A stretch of 64,000 nt of DNA from an uncultured Bacteroides sp. (GTDB lineage: Bacteria > Bacteroidota > Bacteroidia > Bacteroidales > Bacteroidaceae), in NCBI GenBank assembly GCA_949300425.1, contig CASGED010000035.1:62001-126000 (forward strand), in the 5' to 3' direction. Both the position numbers and the translations under genes were made by a program. Positions 13,158-22,730 of this stretch are shown here, piece by piece. Positions within the stretch are counted from its first letter, which is position 1. Each line of letters starts with the position of its first letter. The notes beneath the pieces are model-generated. The model saw nothing but the letters and a program-made list of their open reading frames with translations. It made no database searches and was not told where the DNA came from.

Positions 13158-13182
13158 AGCCCGCCCCGTGCGGGCTATTTTT
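13158..13182 (+). terminator. Rho-independent terminator
   Basis: AGCCCGC (13158-13164) pairs perfectly with GCGGGCT (13170-13176), followed by ATTTTT. It ends the 79/80/42-aa transcription unit. Confidence 0.85.
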
Positions 13183-13197
13183 GTTTCCGGAAACAAA
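13180..13197. promoter_or_regulatory. Perfect 18-bp palindrome before the 163-aa gene
   Basis: TTTGTTTCCGGAAACAAA is fully self-complementary, overlaps the T-run of the terminator and lies 10 bp before the ATG at 13208. Candidate operator, or a hairpin hiding the translation start. Confidence 0.5.
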
Positions 13198-13207
13198 TGA
13201 TACGGAC

Positions 13208-13699
13208 ATGGAGACAAAACCTTATGACCATTTCGAATACGGCGAAGCGTTGGCAAGGCGGCTGAAGCCCGTGAACCACACCGACCGCCGCCCCCGCTTC
13301 TTCACCGCTTTCGGGCTGGAAGACCTGTACAACTTCGAGGACCGCATGAGCCGCGTGGACGGCATGGTGCTCATCGCCGTGGACGGGCAGGAGATGGAGA
13401 GCGGATGGAACCGGGCCGACTGCCTGCAGGACGTGTGGACCTACTCGTTCATCCTGGCCGAGAACACCCGCCGCGACCGTCCGGACACCATCGACCGTGC
13501 CGTGGCCCGCTGCCGGGAAGCGGCGATGCAGGTGCGCGCCCACCTGCTGAACGACCCGCAACTGGCGTACACGCTGAACCGCGAGATGGAACTGAACGGC
13601 ATCGGGCCCATCGGCGACGGCTTCTACGGCGTGGTGCTGACCTTCCGCCTGGAGGAGTACCCGGACCAAGCCATCCATCCGGAACTTTGGAATGAATGA
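13208..13699 (+). CDS. Phage structural (tail-completion-like) protein
   Basis: A 163-aa product from METKPYDHFEYGEALARRLK to HPELWNE. It has an alpha/beta composition with a central helix (TIDRAVARCREAAMQVRAHL) and a terminal strand pair (GDGFYGVVLTFRLEEYPDQ), which resembles tail terminator or neck proteins in shape and position, two genes upstream of the tape measure. The longer ORF start (13118) is rejected because it covers the terminator and palindrome. Function inferred from context. Confidence 0.45.
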   Translation: METKPYDHFEYGEALARRLKPVNHTDRRPRFFTAFGLEDLYNFEDRMSRVDGMVLIAVDGQEMESGWNRADCLQDVWTYSFILAENTRRDRPDTIDRAVARCREAAMQVRAHLLNDPQLAYTLNREMELNGIGPIGDGFYGVVLTFRLEEYPDQAIHPELWNE

Positions 13700-13710
13700 G
13701 GAAGCCCGAA

Positions 13711-13795
13711 AACCTTCCATGGAGAGTTGGTAAACCTTCCGTGGAAAGTTACCCAACCTTCCATGGAGAGTTGAGCAACCTTCCATGGAGAATTT
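13711..13795 (+). repeat. Four tandem copies of a CCTTCCATGGAGAGTT unit
   Basis: Units of about 22-24 bp: AACCTTCCATGGAGAGTTGG, AACCTTCCGTGGAAAGTTAC, AACCTTCCATGGAGAGTTGA, AACCTTCCATGGAGAATTTT. The core TTCCATGGA is palindromic. They fill the whole gap between the 163-aa and 203-aa genes. A weaker relative lies near 35160-35235. Confidence 0.85.
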
Positions 13796-13810
13796 TTAAG
13801 CAGGAAAAGT

Positions 13811-14422
13811 ATGGGATTCGAGAAAAACAGAGCTATCAAAAAAGCTGAAACAAGAAAATACAATGCAGCCATGCGCCGTGCGGACAATCTGTCTTTGGAA
13901 ACCGACTCCAGCCGGCTCATCAAGCTGGAGACCGTGAGCGAGACGGAACGCTACCAGATGGCCAAGGATGCCGACCGTGCCACCGCCTTCAACCGGGACG
14001 TGGAGCGGTGGGCGGAAAACATCTCTCGTATGCTCCGGCTGAAGATACAAAGCCGCAGCCAAACCGTGGCACGAGAACTGCACGCCAACTTCTACACCGA
14101 CGACTACGGCCTGGTGCACCGCATCGGATTCAGCTTCCCCCGTCACGGCATCTACATCCACAAGGGAGCCGGACGCGGACAGGGCGGCTGGATAGGCTCG
14201 AAGTGGGAAAAGCTGAAGACCGTGGGCGGCGTGCAGGTGGGCACCGGCATCATGCGCCACACCGACCCGCAGTCGCTCGGCAAGCAGGGGACGGGCAACC
14301 GCCGCGCCTACCCGTGGTTCGACACCACCCTCCGTGCGCACATCCACGAACTGGAGCAAATCGCGATGGACTATTTCGACACAATGGTCATAGACGCCAC
14401 GAACATCTATGTGGACAAATGA
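13811..14422 (+). CDS. HK97 gp10-like / head-tail joining protein candidate
   Basis: A 203-aa basic product with an N-terminal KKAETRKYNAAMRRADNLS helix and a central FPRHGIYIHKGAGRGQGGWI loop. A C-terminal NRRAYPWFDTTLRAHIHELE helix resembles the end of gp10-like tail-component proteins (R-PW-F-x-L-x3-I). It sits directly upstream of the tape measure gene. Assigned from shape and context; a minor tail protein is an alternative. Confidence 0.45.
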   Translation: MGFEKNRAIKKAETRKYNAAMRRADNLSLETDSSRLIKLETVSETERYQMAKDADRATAFNRDVERWAENISRMLRLKIQSRSQTVARELHANFYTDDYGLVHRIGFSFPRHGIYIHKGAGRGQGGWIGSKWEKLKTVGGVQVGTGIMRHTDPQSLGKQGTGNRRAYPWFDTTLRAHIHELEQIAMDYFDTMVIDATNIYVDK

Positions 14423-14494
14423 AAGCAGGTACCAAGTACCATTTACCAAGTACAAAGTACAAAATCGTAAATCGTAAATTGCTAAATTGTAAAT
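14423..14494 (+). repeat. AT-rich TAAAT-type repeat before the tape measure gene
   Basis: ACCAAGTACCATTTACCAAG is followed by ATCGTAAATCGTAAATTG and GCTAAATTGTAAATG, directly upstream of the tape measure ATG at 14501. Confidence 0.7.
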
Positions 14495-14500
14495 GAACTT

Positions 14501-17500
14501 ATGTCAGACCTTAACCGAAGCATAAAAATCTATATTGACGGCAGCGACGCGCAGGCGGGCATCGCCAAGCTGGAAACTGCCGTGCAGAAATTGGAACAGC
14601 AACTGCGCTCGCTCAACCAAAGCGAGGCCGACTACGAGGCGAAGAGCGAGAAGCTGAAGGCGGAACTCACCGCCAAGAACCGCACCCTTGAGAACTACCG
14701 AAAGAAGGTGGAGGAGACCGACCGTGTGCTGAAAAACCTCTCCGGAGCCACCTACAACGAACTGCTCAGCGTGCAGAAGCAACTGCGCAAGGAACTGAAC
14801 GCCGCCGTGCCCGGCACGGAGAAGTACACCCGCACGATGGAGCAATACCAACGGGTAGTGCGCCAGACGGCAGCCGCCCAGCAGGCCATGCGGGTAGAAG
14901 TAGGTGCGCAAGGTTCGCTGTGGAGCCGTGCCGCCGACGGGTTTAACCGCTACGCCGGAGTCGTGGCAGGCGGCATCGCCACACTGACGGGCATGACGCT
15001 CACCATGCGCCAGTGCGTGGACGAATACGCAAAGATGGAGGAAGCCGAAAGCCAGGTGCTGAAATACACCGGCATGACCCGTGAGGAAGTCCGGCAACTT
15101 AACGGGGATTTTAAAAGCATGGACACACGCACTCCTCGCGAGGAATTGAACCGCTTGGCGGGCGAGGCCGGCAAGTTAGGCATCACGGGCGTGGACAACG
15201 TGCGGGAGTTCGTGGAAGCCGCCGACATGATCAACGTTGCCCTGGGCGAGGACTTGGGTGAGGAAGCCGTGAACAGCATCGGCAAGCTCAGCCAGATGTT
15301 CGGCGACGAAAGCCGAAGCCTGAAAGAAAATATGTTGGCCATCGGTAGTGCAGTGAACCAAGTGGCGCAAAGCACCAGTGCCAGCGAACCGTACTTGGTG
15401 GAGTTCACGGCACGCATGGGCGGTGTGGGCAAGCAGGCGGGCATGGCGGTGACGGACATCATGGGCTTCGCTTCCGCTCTGGACCAGAACATGCTGCGCT
15501 CCGAGATGGCGAGCACCGCCCTTTCCGGACTCATCATGCGCATCTACCAAGAGCCTGCCAAGTATGCCAAGCTGGCACGGATGGATGTGCGGCAGTTCAC
15601 GCAGTTGGTGCAGACGGACGTGAACCAAGCCGTGCTGATGTTCCTGGAGTCACTCAGCAAGATGGGAGGTATGGCGCAGATTGCCCCGGTGCTGAAGGAA
15701 ATGCAGCTGAGCGGCGCCGAAGCGGCCAGCGTCATCACCACCTTGGCGGGCAATGTGGAATTGGTGCGCCGCGAACAGGCCAACGCCAACCAGGCGTTCC
15801 GCGAGGGCACGAGCATCCTGAACGAATACACCGTGCAGAACAACACCGTGCAGGCGGGGCTGGACAAGGCGCGCAACAAGTTCCAGAAAGTGCGTGTGGA
15901 GTTAGGCGAAAAGCTGCAGCCGCTGATGAAGGACATGATATCATTGGGCAGTCTGACGGTGAAGGGGCTGCTGCAGCTTATCAGTATATATAATGAATAT
16001 AGGGGAGCCATTGTCACGACTTCCGCCACACTGGCTGTCTATGCACTGGCCGTGAATGCCCACGCCATCGCCACCAAAGCCGCAGAAGTCCGGACCAAGG
16101 CATTGACTGCCGCCACCCGTCTACTGAACACCGTCACCAAAGCGAGCCCTTGGGGACTGGTTGTTGCCGCTGCCACTGCAGCCGTTACCGCTTTTGCCAT
16201 GTTCCGGCAAAAAACGGTCGATGTGACGGCCTCCATCCGGGAAATGAACAAGGAAATAGGCGGTGAACAAGCCCGGCTGGACCATCTGTTCACCTCGCTT
16301 AAGACCGCCAACGAAGGTACCCAACTACGGAGCGACTTGATAAAAGCCATCAACGAGCAGTACGGTCAATACATGCCTTACCTGCTCACGGAAAAAAGTA
16401 CCTTGGACGACATCGAAGCCGTCTACCGCCGCATCAACGGAGAACTGACCAGGCAGATTGCAATGAAGTACAAACAGCAGGACATCGAGGAAGTGACCGG
16501 GAACGAAGGCGGTACGCAGGTGGAGAGTATCGAGGAAATCCGTCAGTCTGTTCTCTCCGGAACTGGAAGCCGGACGCTTGCCAACGCCGCCATTGCCGAC
16601 CTGAAGGAAATCACCGCCTCATTCTACGAAGAAGGCATGCGCTGGCAGGAAGCCTACGGGCAAGCCTACCATAGCATCAAGACAAAGTACTTTGGCAACC
16701 GCTCCATGGCGAACTTCGCCCATGAGGACATGGAGGCCTACATCGAGAGCTACTACCGCATGCAGAAGCAGTTGGAAGAAATCAATGAGAAGTATGCCAA
16801 CTGGGAGAACCCTGCACCGAGCAATGTCATACCGGAAGTGGTGGTGACGGCATCGAAGAAAAAGAAAGAGCCGCAAGGCGTGGGATATACGCCTGTCCCG
16901 ACAACTCCATCGGACAACCTGCCGCCCGATCCCGCCAAAGTAGCCCCCATCCTTACCGATGAAGAGATACGAGATAACAACCTGCAGATGGCTTTGGACG
17001 AAGAAACCGCCCTCTACGAACGCCATCAGCGCGAACTGAAGGAGGCTTATATCAGCCGCCAGGATGAAACCTTGCAGAGTGAGGCCGACTACAACGAGGC
17101 CATGGAGCAAATCAACCTGATGCACTTGCAACGGTTGTTGGACATAGCCGAACTGGATGCAGACCAGCGCAAGCGGGTGGAGGAAGAGTTGCTGGACTTC
17201 AAGATGAAATGCGTCAACGAAGAACTTGCAGAACAGAAACGGGCCGCCGATGAGAAAGCCCGGAGGGAGGAAGCCGATGCCAAGCGGATGCAAGCCAACT
17301 ATCAGAAGCGGGTGCAAACCTATACACAATACGGTCAGCAAGTGGGTACCGCCTTGGGAAACATCATTGCCGGACAGGAAAACGCCATGCAGGGCTTCGC
17401 CGACACAATGCTCGATCTCGTGTTTGACGTGCTGACAAAAATCGTGCAGGCCGAAATCATCAAGGCGACTGCCACCGCCACGAGTGCCGTTGCCCGCTCT

Positions 17501-18175
17501 ACGGCTGAAGCCTACGCCACGCCGGACTCCGTGTTGACCTTCGGCGCCAGCGGTACGGCACGCGCCGCCATCCTCTCCGCACTCATCATGGGAGCATTGG
17601 CTGCCGCCAAAACCGCGTTGAAAGGACTCATCAACAACAGCCGGAGCAGTTCCTCATCATCCGCTTCTTCGGACAGCGGAACGACCTACAAGCGTGTCGC
17701 CCAGCACGCCGCAGGCCGCTACGATGTCATAGGTCGTGAGGACGGCAAGCGGTACCGGGGTGTGCCCTACATCGGTCCGGCACCCACGGGCATCGTCAGC
17801 AGTCCCGCGCTGATCAGCGAGAACGGTGCCGAACTGATTGTGAACGCCGATGACTTGAACCGCCTGCGCCGCCACATCAACTACCCGCTCGTGGTGCAGG
17901 CCATCGAGGAAAGCCGCCGGCCCAGTTCCGCCCCGCAAGTGCCGCAACACGCGCAAGGTAACTATCCGCTGCCGCCGGCCAAGCCTTCAGCCACCGCCCC
18001 GCAAACCGAAGTCGCAGACCCGCGGCTCTTGACCCGCCTCACGACCGCCATCGAACGGCTGGAGCGCAACGGGGTGTCGGCATCGGTGGTGCTGACGGAA
18101 CTGGAGCGGAAACAGCAACTGAGGAACAGGGCGAGGAAGATAGGGAGCAAACGACGAATGAAGAATGAAGAATGA
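14501..18175 (+). CDS. Phage tail tape measure protein
   Basis: A 1224-aa product. The N-terminal coiled coil (about residues 15-80: KLETAVQKLEQQLRSLNQSE) is followed by a TP901-type core (about 190-440) containing MGFASALDQNMLRSEMASTA and LKEMQLSGAEAASVITTLAG. Hydrophobic stretches near 500-570 (ATLAVYALAVNAHAIATKAA; PWGLVVAAATAAVTAFAMF) and a long C-terminal helical part follow. Tape measure proteins set tail length and are ejected ahead of DNA. The length predicts a long, siphovirus-like tail. The end is rich in GAATGA-type repeat sequence encoding RRMKNEE. Confidence 0.92.
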   Translation: MSDLNRSIKIYIDGSDAQAGIAKLETAVQKLEQQLRSLNQSEADYEAKSEKLKAELTAKNRTLENYRKKVEETDRVLKNLSGATYNELLSVQKQLRKELNAAVPGTEKYTRTMEQYQRVVRQTAAAQQAMRVEVGAQGSLWSRAADGFNRYAGVVAGGIATLTGMTLTMRQCVDEYAKMEEAESQVLKYTGMTREEVRQLNGDFKSMDTRTPREELNRLAGEAGKLGITGVDNVREFVEAADMINVALGEDLGEEAVNSIGKLSQMFGDESRSLKENMLAIGSAVNQVAQSTSASEPYLVEFTARMGGVGKQAGMAVTDIMGFASALDQNMLRSEMASTALSGLIMRIYQEPAKYAKLARMDVRQFTQLVQTDVNQAVLMFLESLSKMGGMAQIAPVLKEMQLSGAEAASVITTLAGNVELVRREQANANQAFREGTSILNEYTVQNNTVQAGLDKARNKFQKVRVELGEKLQPLMKDMISLGSLTVKGLLQLISIYNEYRGAIVTTSATLAVYALAVNAHAIATKAAEVRTKALTAATRLLNTVTKASPWGLVVAAATAAVTAFAMFRQKTVDVTASIREMNKEIGGEQARLDHLFTSLKTANEGTQLRSDLIKAINEQYGQYMPYLLTEKSTLDDIEAVYRRINGELTRQIAMKYKQQDIEEVTGNEGGTQVESIEEIRQSVLSGTGSRTLANAAIADLKEITASFYEEGMRWQEAYGQAYHSIKTKYFGNRSMANFAHEDMEAYIESYYRMQKQLEEINEKYANWENPAPSNVIPEVVVTASKKKKEPQGVGYTPVPTTPSDNLPPDPAKVAPILTDEEIRDNNLQMALDEETALYERHQRELKEAYISRQDETLQSEADYNEAMEQINLMHLQRLLDIAELDADQRKRVEEELLDFKMKCVNEELAEQKRAADEKARREEADAKRMQANYQKRVQTYTQYGQQVGTALGNIIAGQENAMQGFADTMLDLVFDVLTKIVQAEIIKATATATSAVARSTAEAYATPDSVLTFGASGTARAAILSALIMGALAAAKTALKGLINNSRSSSSSSASSDSGTTYKRVAQHAAGRYDVIGREDGKRYRGVPYIGPAPTGIVSSPALISENGAELIVNADDLNRLRRHINYPLVVQAIEESRRPSSAPQVPQHAQGNYPLPPAKPSATAPQTEVADPRLLTRLTTAIERLERNGVSASVVLTELERKQQLRNRARKIGSKRRMKNEE

Positions 18176-18190
18176 GGAATGAAGAATGAA
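18158..18190 (+). repeat. GAATGA-type tandem repeat
   Basis: Overlapping units ATGAAGAATGAAGAATGAGG and AATGAAGAATGA span the tape measure stop (18175) and the next start (18186). The same motif occurs at 1275-1287 and 22716-22748, each time at a gene junction. Confidence 0.65.
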
Positions 18191-20405
18191 AATAATCAAT
18201 ACTCAGGCCGGACAGGCGTATGACCTGGAGCCCGGCACACAGATAGAGATGGAGCGGACGAACCTGTTCTTCAACGAATGGGGCGAGCAGTCCGTGCCCA
18301 TGGAACTGCCGGACACCGACCGCAACCGAGCGTTGTGCGGTTATCCGGACTTGGCGGCCAACGTCAAGCGTCCGTCCGCCGACATACCGTGCCGCATACA
18401 GGACGGAGCATTCTGCCAGCCCGCCCGTCAAGCCATCTTGGGAGCCCGCCGGGGCGAAAGCATCTCCACCGCCTTCTACTTAGGCGAAGGAAGTTTCTTG
18501 GCAAAGTTAGATGAGACGTTGGTTTCCGACGTGTTCGGGGATGAGACGGTCAACGGATGCGAGACGGTGGAGGAGTGCATCGAGTTCTGCCAGGAATTAG
18601 CGGACGGCTCTCGTAGTGACGAACGTTTCGCCATCTTCCCTTGCTTGTTGCAAAGCGACCAGACGGACGAAGACGGGAATGCTGTTTTCGAGTGGCTCAA
18701 CCGGTATGGTTACGAGACTTCTTCGGGCGTGTGGAACGACTATGTACTGACCAATGGGAGTGGCAACTTCTACAACGCTACCGCCCGCACTGTGCAGGAC
18801 GGGGAAGACACTATCCACATCCCTGCGGGTTGCTACATCGCCCCCTTCTTGCGAGCCAACTACGTGTTGAAACGGGTAATGGCTCATTTCGGCTACGAAC
18901 TACAGGAAAACTTCTTCACCCGTACCGAGCCCTTCCCGGACATGGTGCTGGTACACAACTGTTGCGATGCCCTGCTTGCCGGGCGTATCTATCTTGCCGA
19001 CTTGGTACCGAACTGCACCTGCGCCACATTGCTTGATGTGTTCCGCAAGAAGTTCTGTTGCGAGTTCATCACCGACGAAGCCGCAAGAACTGTCACCATC
19101 ACGCTGATGAACGAAGCGCTTGACGCCACGCCGCAAGCCAATCTCACCCCCTATGTGGTCGGGCATACCCTGTTGGAAACGCCGGACGCCTACAAGCGTA
19201 TCGTGCTGAAGAGCGAAAACAATACGGAAAGTGACTTGGAGGGAGACAATCCCGAAAACCTCGCTTCCATGCTGAAGGACTACAAGTACATCAGTCTGGA
19301 CGGACGAAAGCAAGCCTACTGTCGGCGGGGCTTCAAATTCAGCAAGAGCATCAACGGGCGTGTGCTCCTCACCGTGTCATACCTGCAAGACTTGTTGACC
19401 GATGCCTCCATGCCTTACGATGCGGGGGACTCCACGGAAACTGAAGAAATCAGCGTGCCGGATTGCCAACTCACCATGCGCCAAGCCTCTGCACAAGCTC
19501 CCAGCAGCCGCCGACGCTACGACTTGCCCACCTATCCCTATATCGGCGAAGGCAAATTCTGCCACTCACTTCTTATACCGGAAAGTGGAAGCGTTGACAG
19601 TGGTGATACCGAAGAAGGAGATGCCTCCGGAGCCAAGACCCCTGTCATGCTCGCCTTTTATGGCAGGGTGGACAACATGCCTTGCGGAACCGTCACCGGT
19701 ACTGTGGAAGCCGGCATACATGGACGGTATCTAAGTTTGGGAAACTACTCTTTGCTCTACATCGGACCCAAGGGGCTTTTTGAACGCTTCTGGAGAAAGA
19801 CGGATGCTCTCTACCGCAACTCCTTGCTCACCTTAACAGCCAACCTGCTTCTACCCCAGACTTACAAACAAAACTTGAACCCGCATCTGCCAATCACGCT
19901 GCAAAACCAAAAGCTGTTGCCCGACATCATCCGCTACACGGTTGGCGGAGAGGCAGAACCGCAAGATTGCACATTCCGTACCGTCCGCCTGTACGAGCCT
20001 GTGGAGCAAGCGCCGGACGTAGACAGTTACGTCACTTATACGGGGAGTACGGACGAATACCAATGGCTGCCCAAAAGCGAATACTATCCCATCACGCAAG
20101 AGCAATATGAAGACTATGAAGAGAAAGACCGCCTGCCTGTCACCATCTATCCGGACGCCCCTAAGGAAGAGTACGATGACGGAGGGAAACATTACCTGCA
20201 AGGATTTTATCAGAAGGTGGCCGATGACTATTACTACATCCGCGTCTGGTTGGAGTGTCACCCCACCGGCTACGTTTCTCCTGAACCGGACATCCCGACA
20301 ACCAACCCCGGCGGTGACGGTGGAGATGAGGAAGAAGGTGGAACGGGTACCGGAGGGTCGGGAGACAATACTGGAGAGGGAGTAACGGAAGACCCGTTGG
20401 CATAA
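18186..20405 (+). CDS. Large phage tail protein (distal tail / tail-tip candidate)
   Basis: A 739-aa product 10 bp after the tape measure gene, the usual place of distal-tail and tail-associated proteins. It starts MKIINTQAGQAYDLEPGTQI and is beta-rich. The C-terminus is a low-complexity Gly/Asp/Glu tract (about residues 705-739) ending GEGVTEDPLA. A nearly identical ending (MTEDPLS) is found in the next protein. No enzymatic motif was seen. The role (baseplate or receptor-binding structure) is inferred from order. Confidence 0.5.
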   Translation: MKIINTQAGQAYDLEPGTQIEMERTNLFFNEWGEQSVPMELPDTDRNRALCGYPDLAANVKRPSADIPCRIQDGAFCQPARQAILGARRGESISTAFYLGEGSFLAKLDETLVSDVFGDETVNGCETVEECIEFCQELADGSRSDERFAIFPCLLQSDQTDEDGNAVFEWLNRYGYETSSGVWNDYVLTNGSGNFYNATARTVQDGEDTIHIPAGCYIAPFLRANYVLKRVMAHFGYELQENFFTRTEPFPDMVLVHNCCDALLAGRIYLADLVPNCTCATLLDVFRKKFCCEFITDEAARTVTITLMNEALDATPQANLTPYVVGHTLLETPDAYKRIVLKSENNTESDLEGDNPENLASMLKDYKYISLDGRKQAYCRRGFKFSKSINGRVLLTVSYLQDLLTDASMPYDAGDSTETEEISVPDCQLTMRQASAQAPSSRRRYDLPTYPYIGEGKFCHSLLIPESGSVDSGDTEEGDASGAKTPVMLAFYGRVDNMPCGTVTGTVEAGIHGRYLSLGNYSLLYIGPKGLFERFWRKTDALYRNSLLTLTANLLLPQTYKQNLNPHLPITLQNQKLLPDIIRYTVGGEAEPQDCTFRTVRLYEPVEQAPDVDSYVTYTGSTDEYQWLPKSEYYPITQEQYEDYEEKDRLPVTIYPDAPKEEYDDGGKHYLQGFYQKVADDYYYIRVWLECHPTGYVSPEPDIPTTNPGGDGGDEEEGGTGTGGSGDNTGEGVTEDPLA

Positions 20406-20472
20406 TGACGGGCAATGCTGTCCTTCGATATTCGACCTGCAAGATAGAATTTCGCAAAAAAAATAATGAAAG

Positions 20473-21684
20473 ATGACAATCACTCAACAACCCGCCCCTG
20501 TCTCTTTGTCGATGAACCTGCTCCCCTTCGTGGTACAGAGTTCATCGCAGGTGGCCTTTAAACTGAAAATGGGAAGCAAGACGCTGCTTTCGCAACGTTA
20601 TGACCCCGATGCCGACGGGCGTATCGAGGTGGACGTGCGCGATGTAGTTCACGCCTGGCTGTGGTTCGACCTACGTTTGTCAGCTACAGAGCCTTACCGC
20701 CAAGCATCGCAGTGCGCCGTGTTCACCGCTGTTTTCGATTCGTCTTACGTCAGCTTCACCGTTGTCCGCGGCGGGGTGGACAACTTGAATGGTTCGTGCG
20801 CCGATTTTTTGGCCACCCACTTCCTGACGTGGCAGCCTCAGACCAAACATATCACGCCTCGGCAACCGGAACTGCTGACCTACTACGCGCCCACAGACTG
20901 CTATGTATACATCAGCGGCGTGGACCGGGAAGGCAACGAACTGCCGGAAGAACTGGTGGATGCGATTGATGCGGGTGAGATGGTGACATTGCCGGTGGAC
21001 TATGAAACAGCCTGTGATTTACTAGGTGAGGATGTCTCAGAATATTCGGTGTGGGTTGAGAAGTCAGCCGGTTCCCGGCTAACTTACCGACAGCGTTATA
21101 TACTGGAATCGTCTCGTTCACCTTATGAGTGTTTCTTCTTGTTCGAAAATTCGTTGGGCGGATTTGACACACTACGTGCTTATGGACAAGCCACACTGCA
21201 AGCCTCGCATACGCACAACCTGGCAGACATCGGAGACAGTCTGCAAGAATATCGGGTAGACACCGAACGACGCTGGCAGAAACACACCGGGTATCTGAAC
21301 CATGATGAAGCCTTGTGGTTGCAGGATTTCTTCCCGTCCGCTCGCAAATATCTATATAAGGACAATGCTGCCAGACGCATCATTGTTTCGGAAAGCTCGG
21401 TTGACGGAAACACAGATGCCGGACCGGTGGACTACACCTTTAGTTGCGGTTATGCTTCCGTGGCACCCCTGCCGCTGCTGAACCTCGCCCGTAGCGGGCA
21501 GTCCAAGAATCCTAATATCAGTGTGGACTATCCCGACACGCCCGATGACGCATACCAGGACGACCCGGACGCAGACTTCCCTGACTTGCCCAATCCAGAC
21601 GAAGATCTGAATGACGGAGGCGGCGAAAGCGGAGGAGACGGAGATGGCGGTGGCGACGATATGACCGAAGACCCGTTGAGTTGA
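20473..21684 (+). CDS. Phage tail/baseplate protein with TEDPL tail
   Basis: A 403-aa product starting MTITQQPAPVSLSMNLLPFV, beta-rich. It ends in an acidic, Gly-rich linker (NDGGGESGGDGDGGGDD) followed by MTEDPLS. The similar composition and terminal signature as in the preceding 739-aa protein suggest the two are assembled or processed alike. Its position before the holin suggests a minor tail or fibre-anchoring protein. No family recognised. Confidence 0.45.
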   Translation: MTITQQPAPVSLSMNLLPFVVQSSSQVAFKLKMGSKTLLSQRYDPDADGRIEVDVRDVVHAWLWFDLRLSATEPYRQASQCAVFTAVFDSSYVSFTVVRGGVDNLNGSCADFLATHFLTWQPQTKHITPRQPELLTYYAPTDCYVYISGVDREGNELPEELVDAIDAGEMVTLPVDYETACDLLGEDVSEYSVWVEKSAGSRLTYRQRYILESSRSPYECFFLFENSLGGFDTLRAYGQATLQASHTHNLADIGDSLQEYRVDTERRWQKHTGYLNHDEALWLQDFFPSARKYLYKDNAARRIIVSESSVDGNTDAGPVDYTFSCGYASVAPLPLLNLARSGQSKNPNISVDYPDTPDDAYQDDPDADFPDLPNPDEDLNDGGGESGGDGDGGGDDMTEDPLS

Positions 21685-21714
21685 GTAGTTTATAATTTTG
21701 CTATTTAATTGACT

Positions 21715-22173
21715 ATGAAAGAATCTGTATCTAATTTTATCAATGCCTTATTCGGAACCTTCCTTTCTGGCTTCCTCCTTGAAAGCCTTTCGCACATGCT
21801 GCCCTGGCTTGTGGTCAGCTTTGCGGTCGTCGTGTGCGACCTGTGTTTTGGCGTCCGCAAGGCGTTGCTGATGAACGAGGAAGTGCGTGTCAGTCGTGCC
21901 GTCCGCCGCACGATGGGGAAGATGCTCACGTATTTTTGGTTCGTCTGCATGGCATGTACCATTGAAGTGGCGTCCGGTTCAGTGTTCGGCATCGACAAAT
22001 GGGCGTGCCTGTCGGTGTGCTTCTTCGAGTTCTGCAGCATTGTCAGCAATATACTTAAACCTAAAGGCTATAAATTCAATCTTCGTAAACTGTTCGCATT
22101 GGTGGTAAGCAAAGCTGTTGATGAAAGTAAAGAAGAACTGGAGGAAATCATAGAAAAAGAAACGGAGAAATAA
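21715..22173 (+). CDS. Phage holin (holin_4-like)
   Basis: A 152-aa product with transmembrane segments at about residues 8-24 (ALFGTFLSGFLLESLS), 29-48 (LPWLVVSFAVVVCDLCFG) and 70-95 (GKMLTYFWFVCMACTIEVAS), and a charged C-terminus (ESKEELEEIIEKETEK). This fits type-4/toxin-secretion phage holins, which open the inner membrane at lysis. The ATG at 21715 is preferred to a TTG six bases upstream. A TAATTTTG -7-like box lies about 15 bp upstream. The lysis genes follow. Confidence 0.7.
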   Translation: MKESVSNFINALFGTFLSGFLLESLSHMLPWLVVSFAVVVCDLCFGVRKALLMNEEVRVSRAVRRTMGKMLTYFWFVCMACTIEVASGSVFGIDKWACLSVCFFEFCSIVSNILKPKGYKFNLRKLFALVVSKAVDESKEELEEIIEKETEK

Positions 22174-22308
22174 GAATGCCCTACTATCTTCACAGACGGC
22201 AAGGCAAAAAAACCATAAAATAAATACAATTAAATAAGCAAAATGTTATTGGCACAACATTCTACTTGATTGCAAAAGTACAATAATTTTATAACTCGTA
22301 TATAAACT

Positions 22309-22716
22309 ATGGAGAAAAAGTTATCCCGCGGACTACGGAACTGCAATCCCGGCAACATCCGCATCACCAAAGACCGTTGGCAGGGACTTCGCAAACGGCA
22401 GACCGACCCGGACTTTTTTCAGTTCGAGGAAATGAAATGGGGCTACCGTGCCTTGCTCCGCACTTTACAGAACTACCGCCTGCGTCACGGCTGCCAGACC
22501 GTCCGCGACTTCATCAGCCGCTGGGCTCCCGCGAACGAAAACGATACGGAGGCCTACATTCGTTCCGTCTGCCAGTCGATGGGTGTGTCGGCCGACTTCA
22601 TTCCCGATACTGACAGTAAAGACACCATGTGCGCCTTGGCCGCCGCCATCAGCCGGCATGAGAACGGAGTGGTGGCTGACATGGAGGACGTGGAGAAAGG
22701 ATGGGCGTTGCTTTAA
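22309..22716 (+). CDS. Structural protein P5-like / putative muralytic protein
   Basis: A 135-aa product starting MEKKLSRGLRNCNPGNIRIT, with the conserved-looking pattern RNxNPGNIR...W.G, then FEEMKWGYRALLRTLQNYR and RWAPANENDTEAYI. Bacteroidales proteins of this type are usually named structural protein P5 and sit in phage lysis modules. The pattern suggests a lysozyme-like fold that cleaves peptidoglycan, but that is inference. It lies between the holin and a spanin-like gene, as expected for an endolysin. Confidence 0.65.
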   Translation: MEKKLSRGLRNCNPGNIRITKDRWQGLRKRQTDPDFFQFEEMKWGYRALLRTLQNYRLRHGCQTVRDFISRWAPANENDTEAYIRSVCQSMGVSADFIPDTDSKDTMCALAAAISRHENGVVADMEDVEKGWALL

Positions 22717-22730
22717 ATGATGAATGAAGA

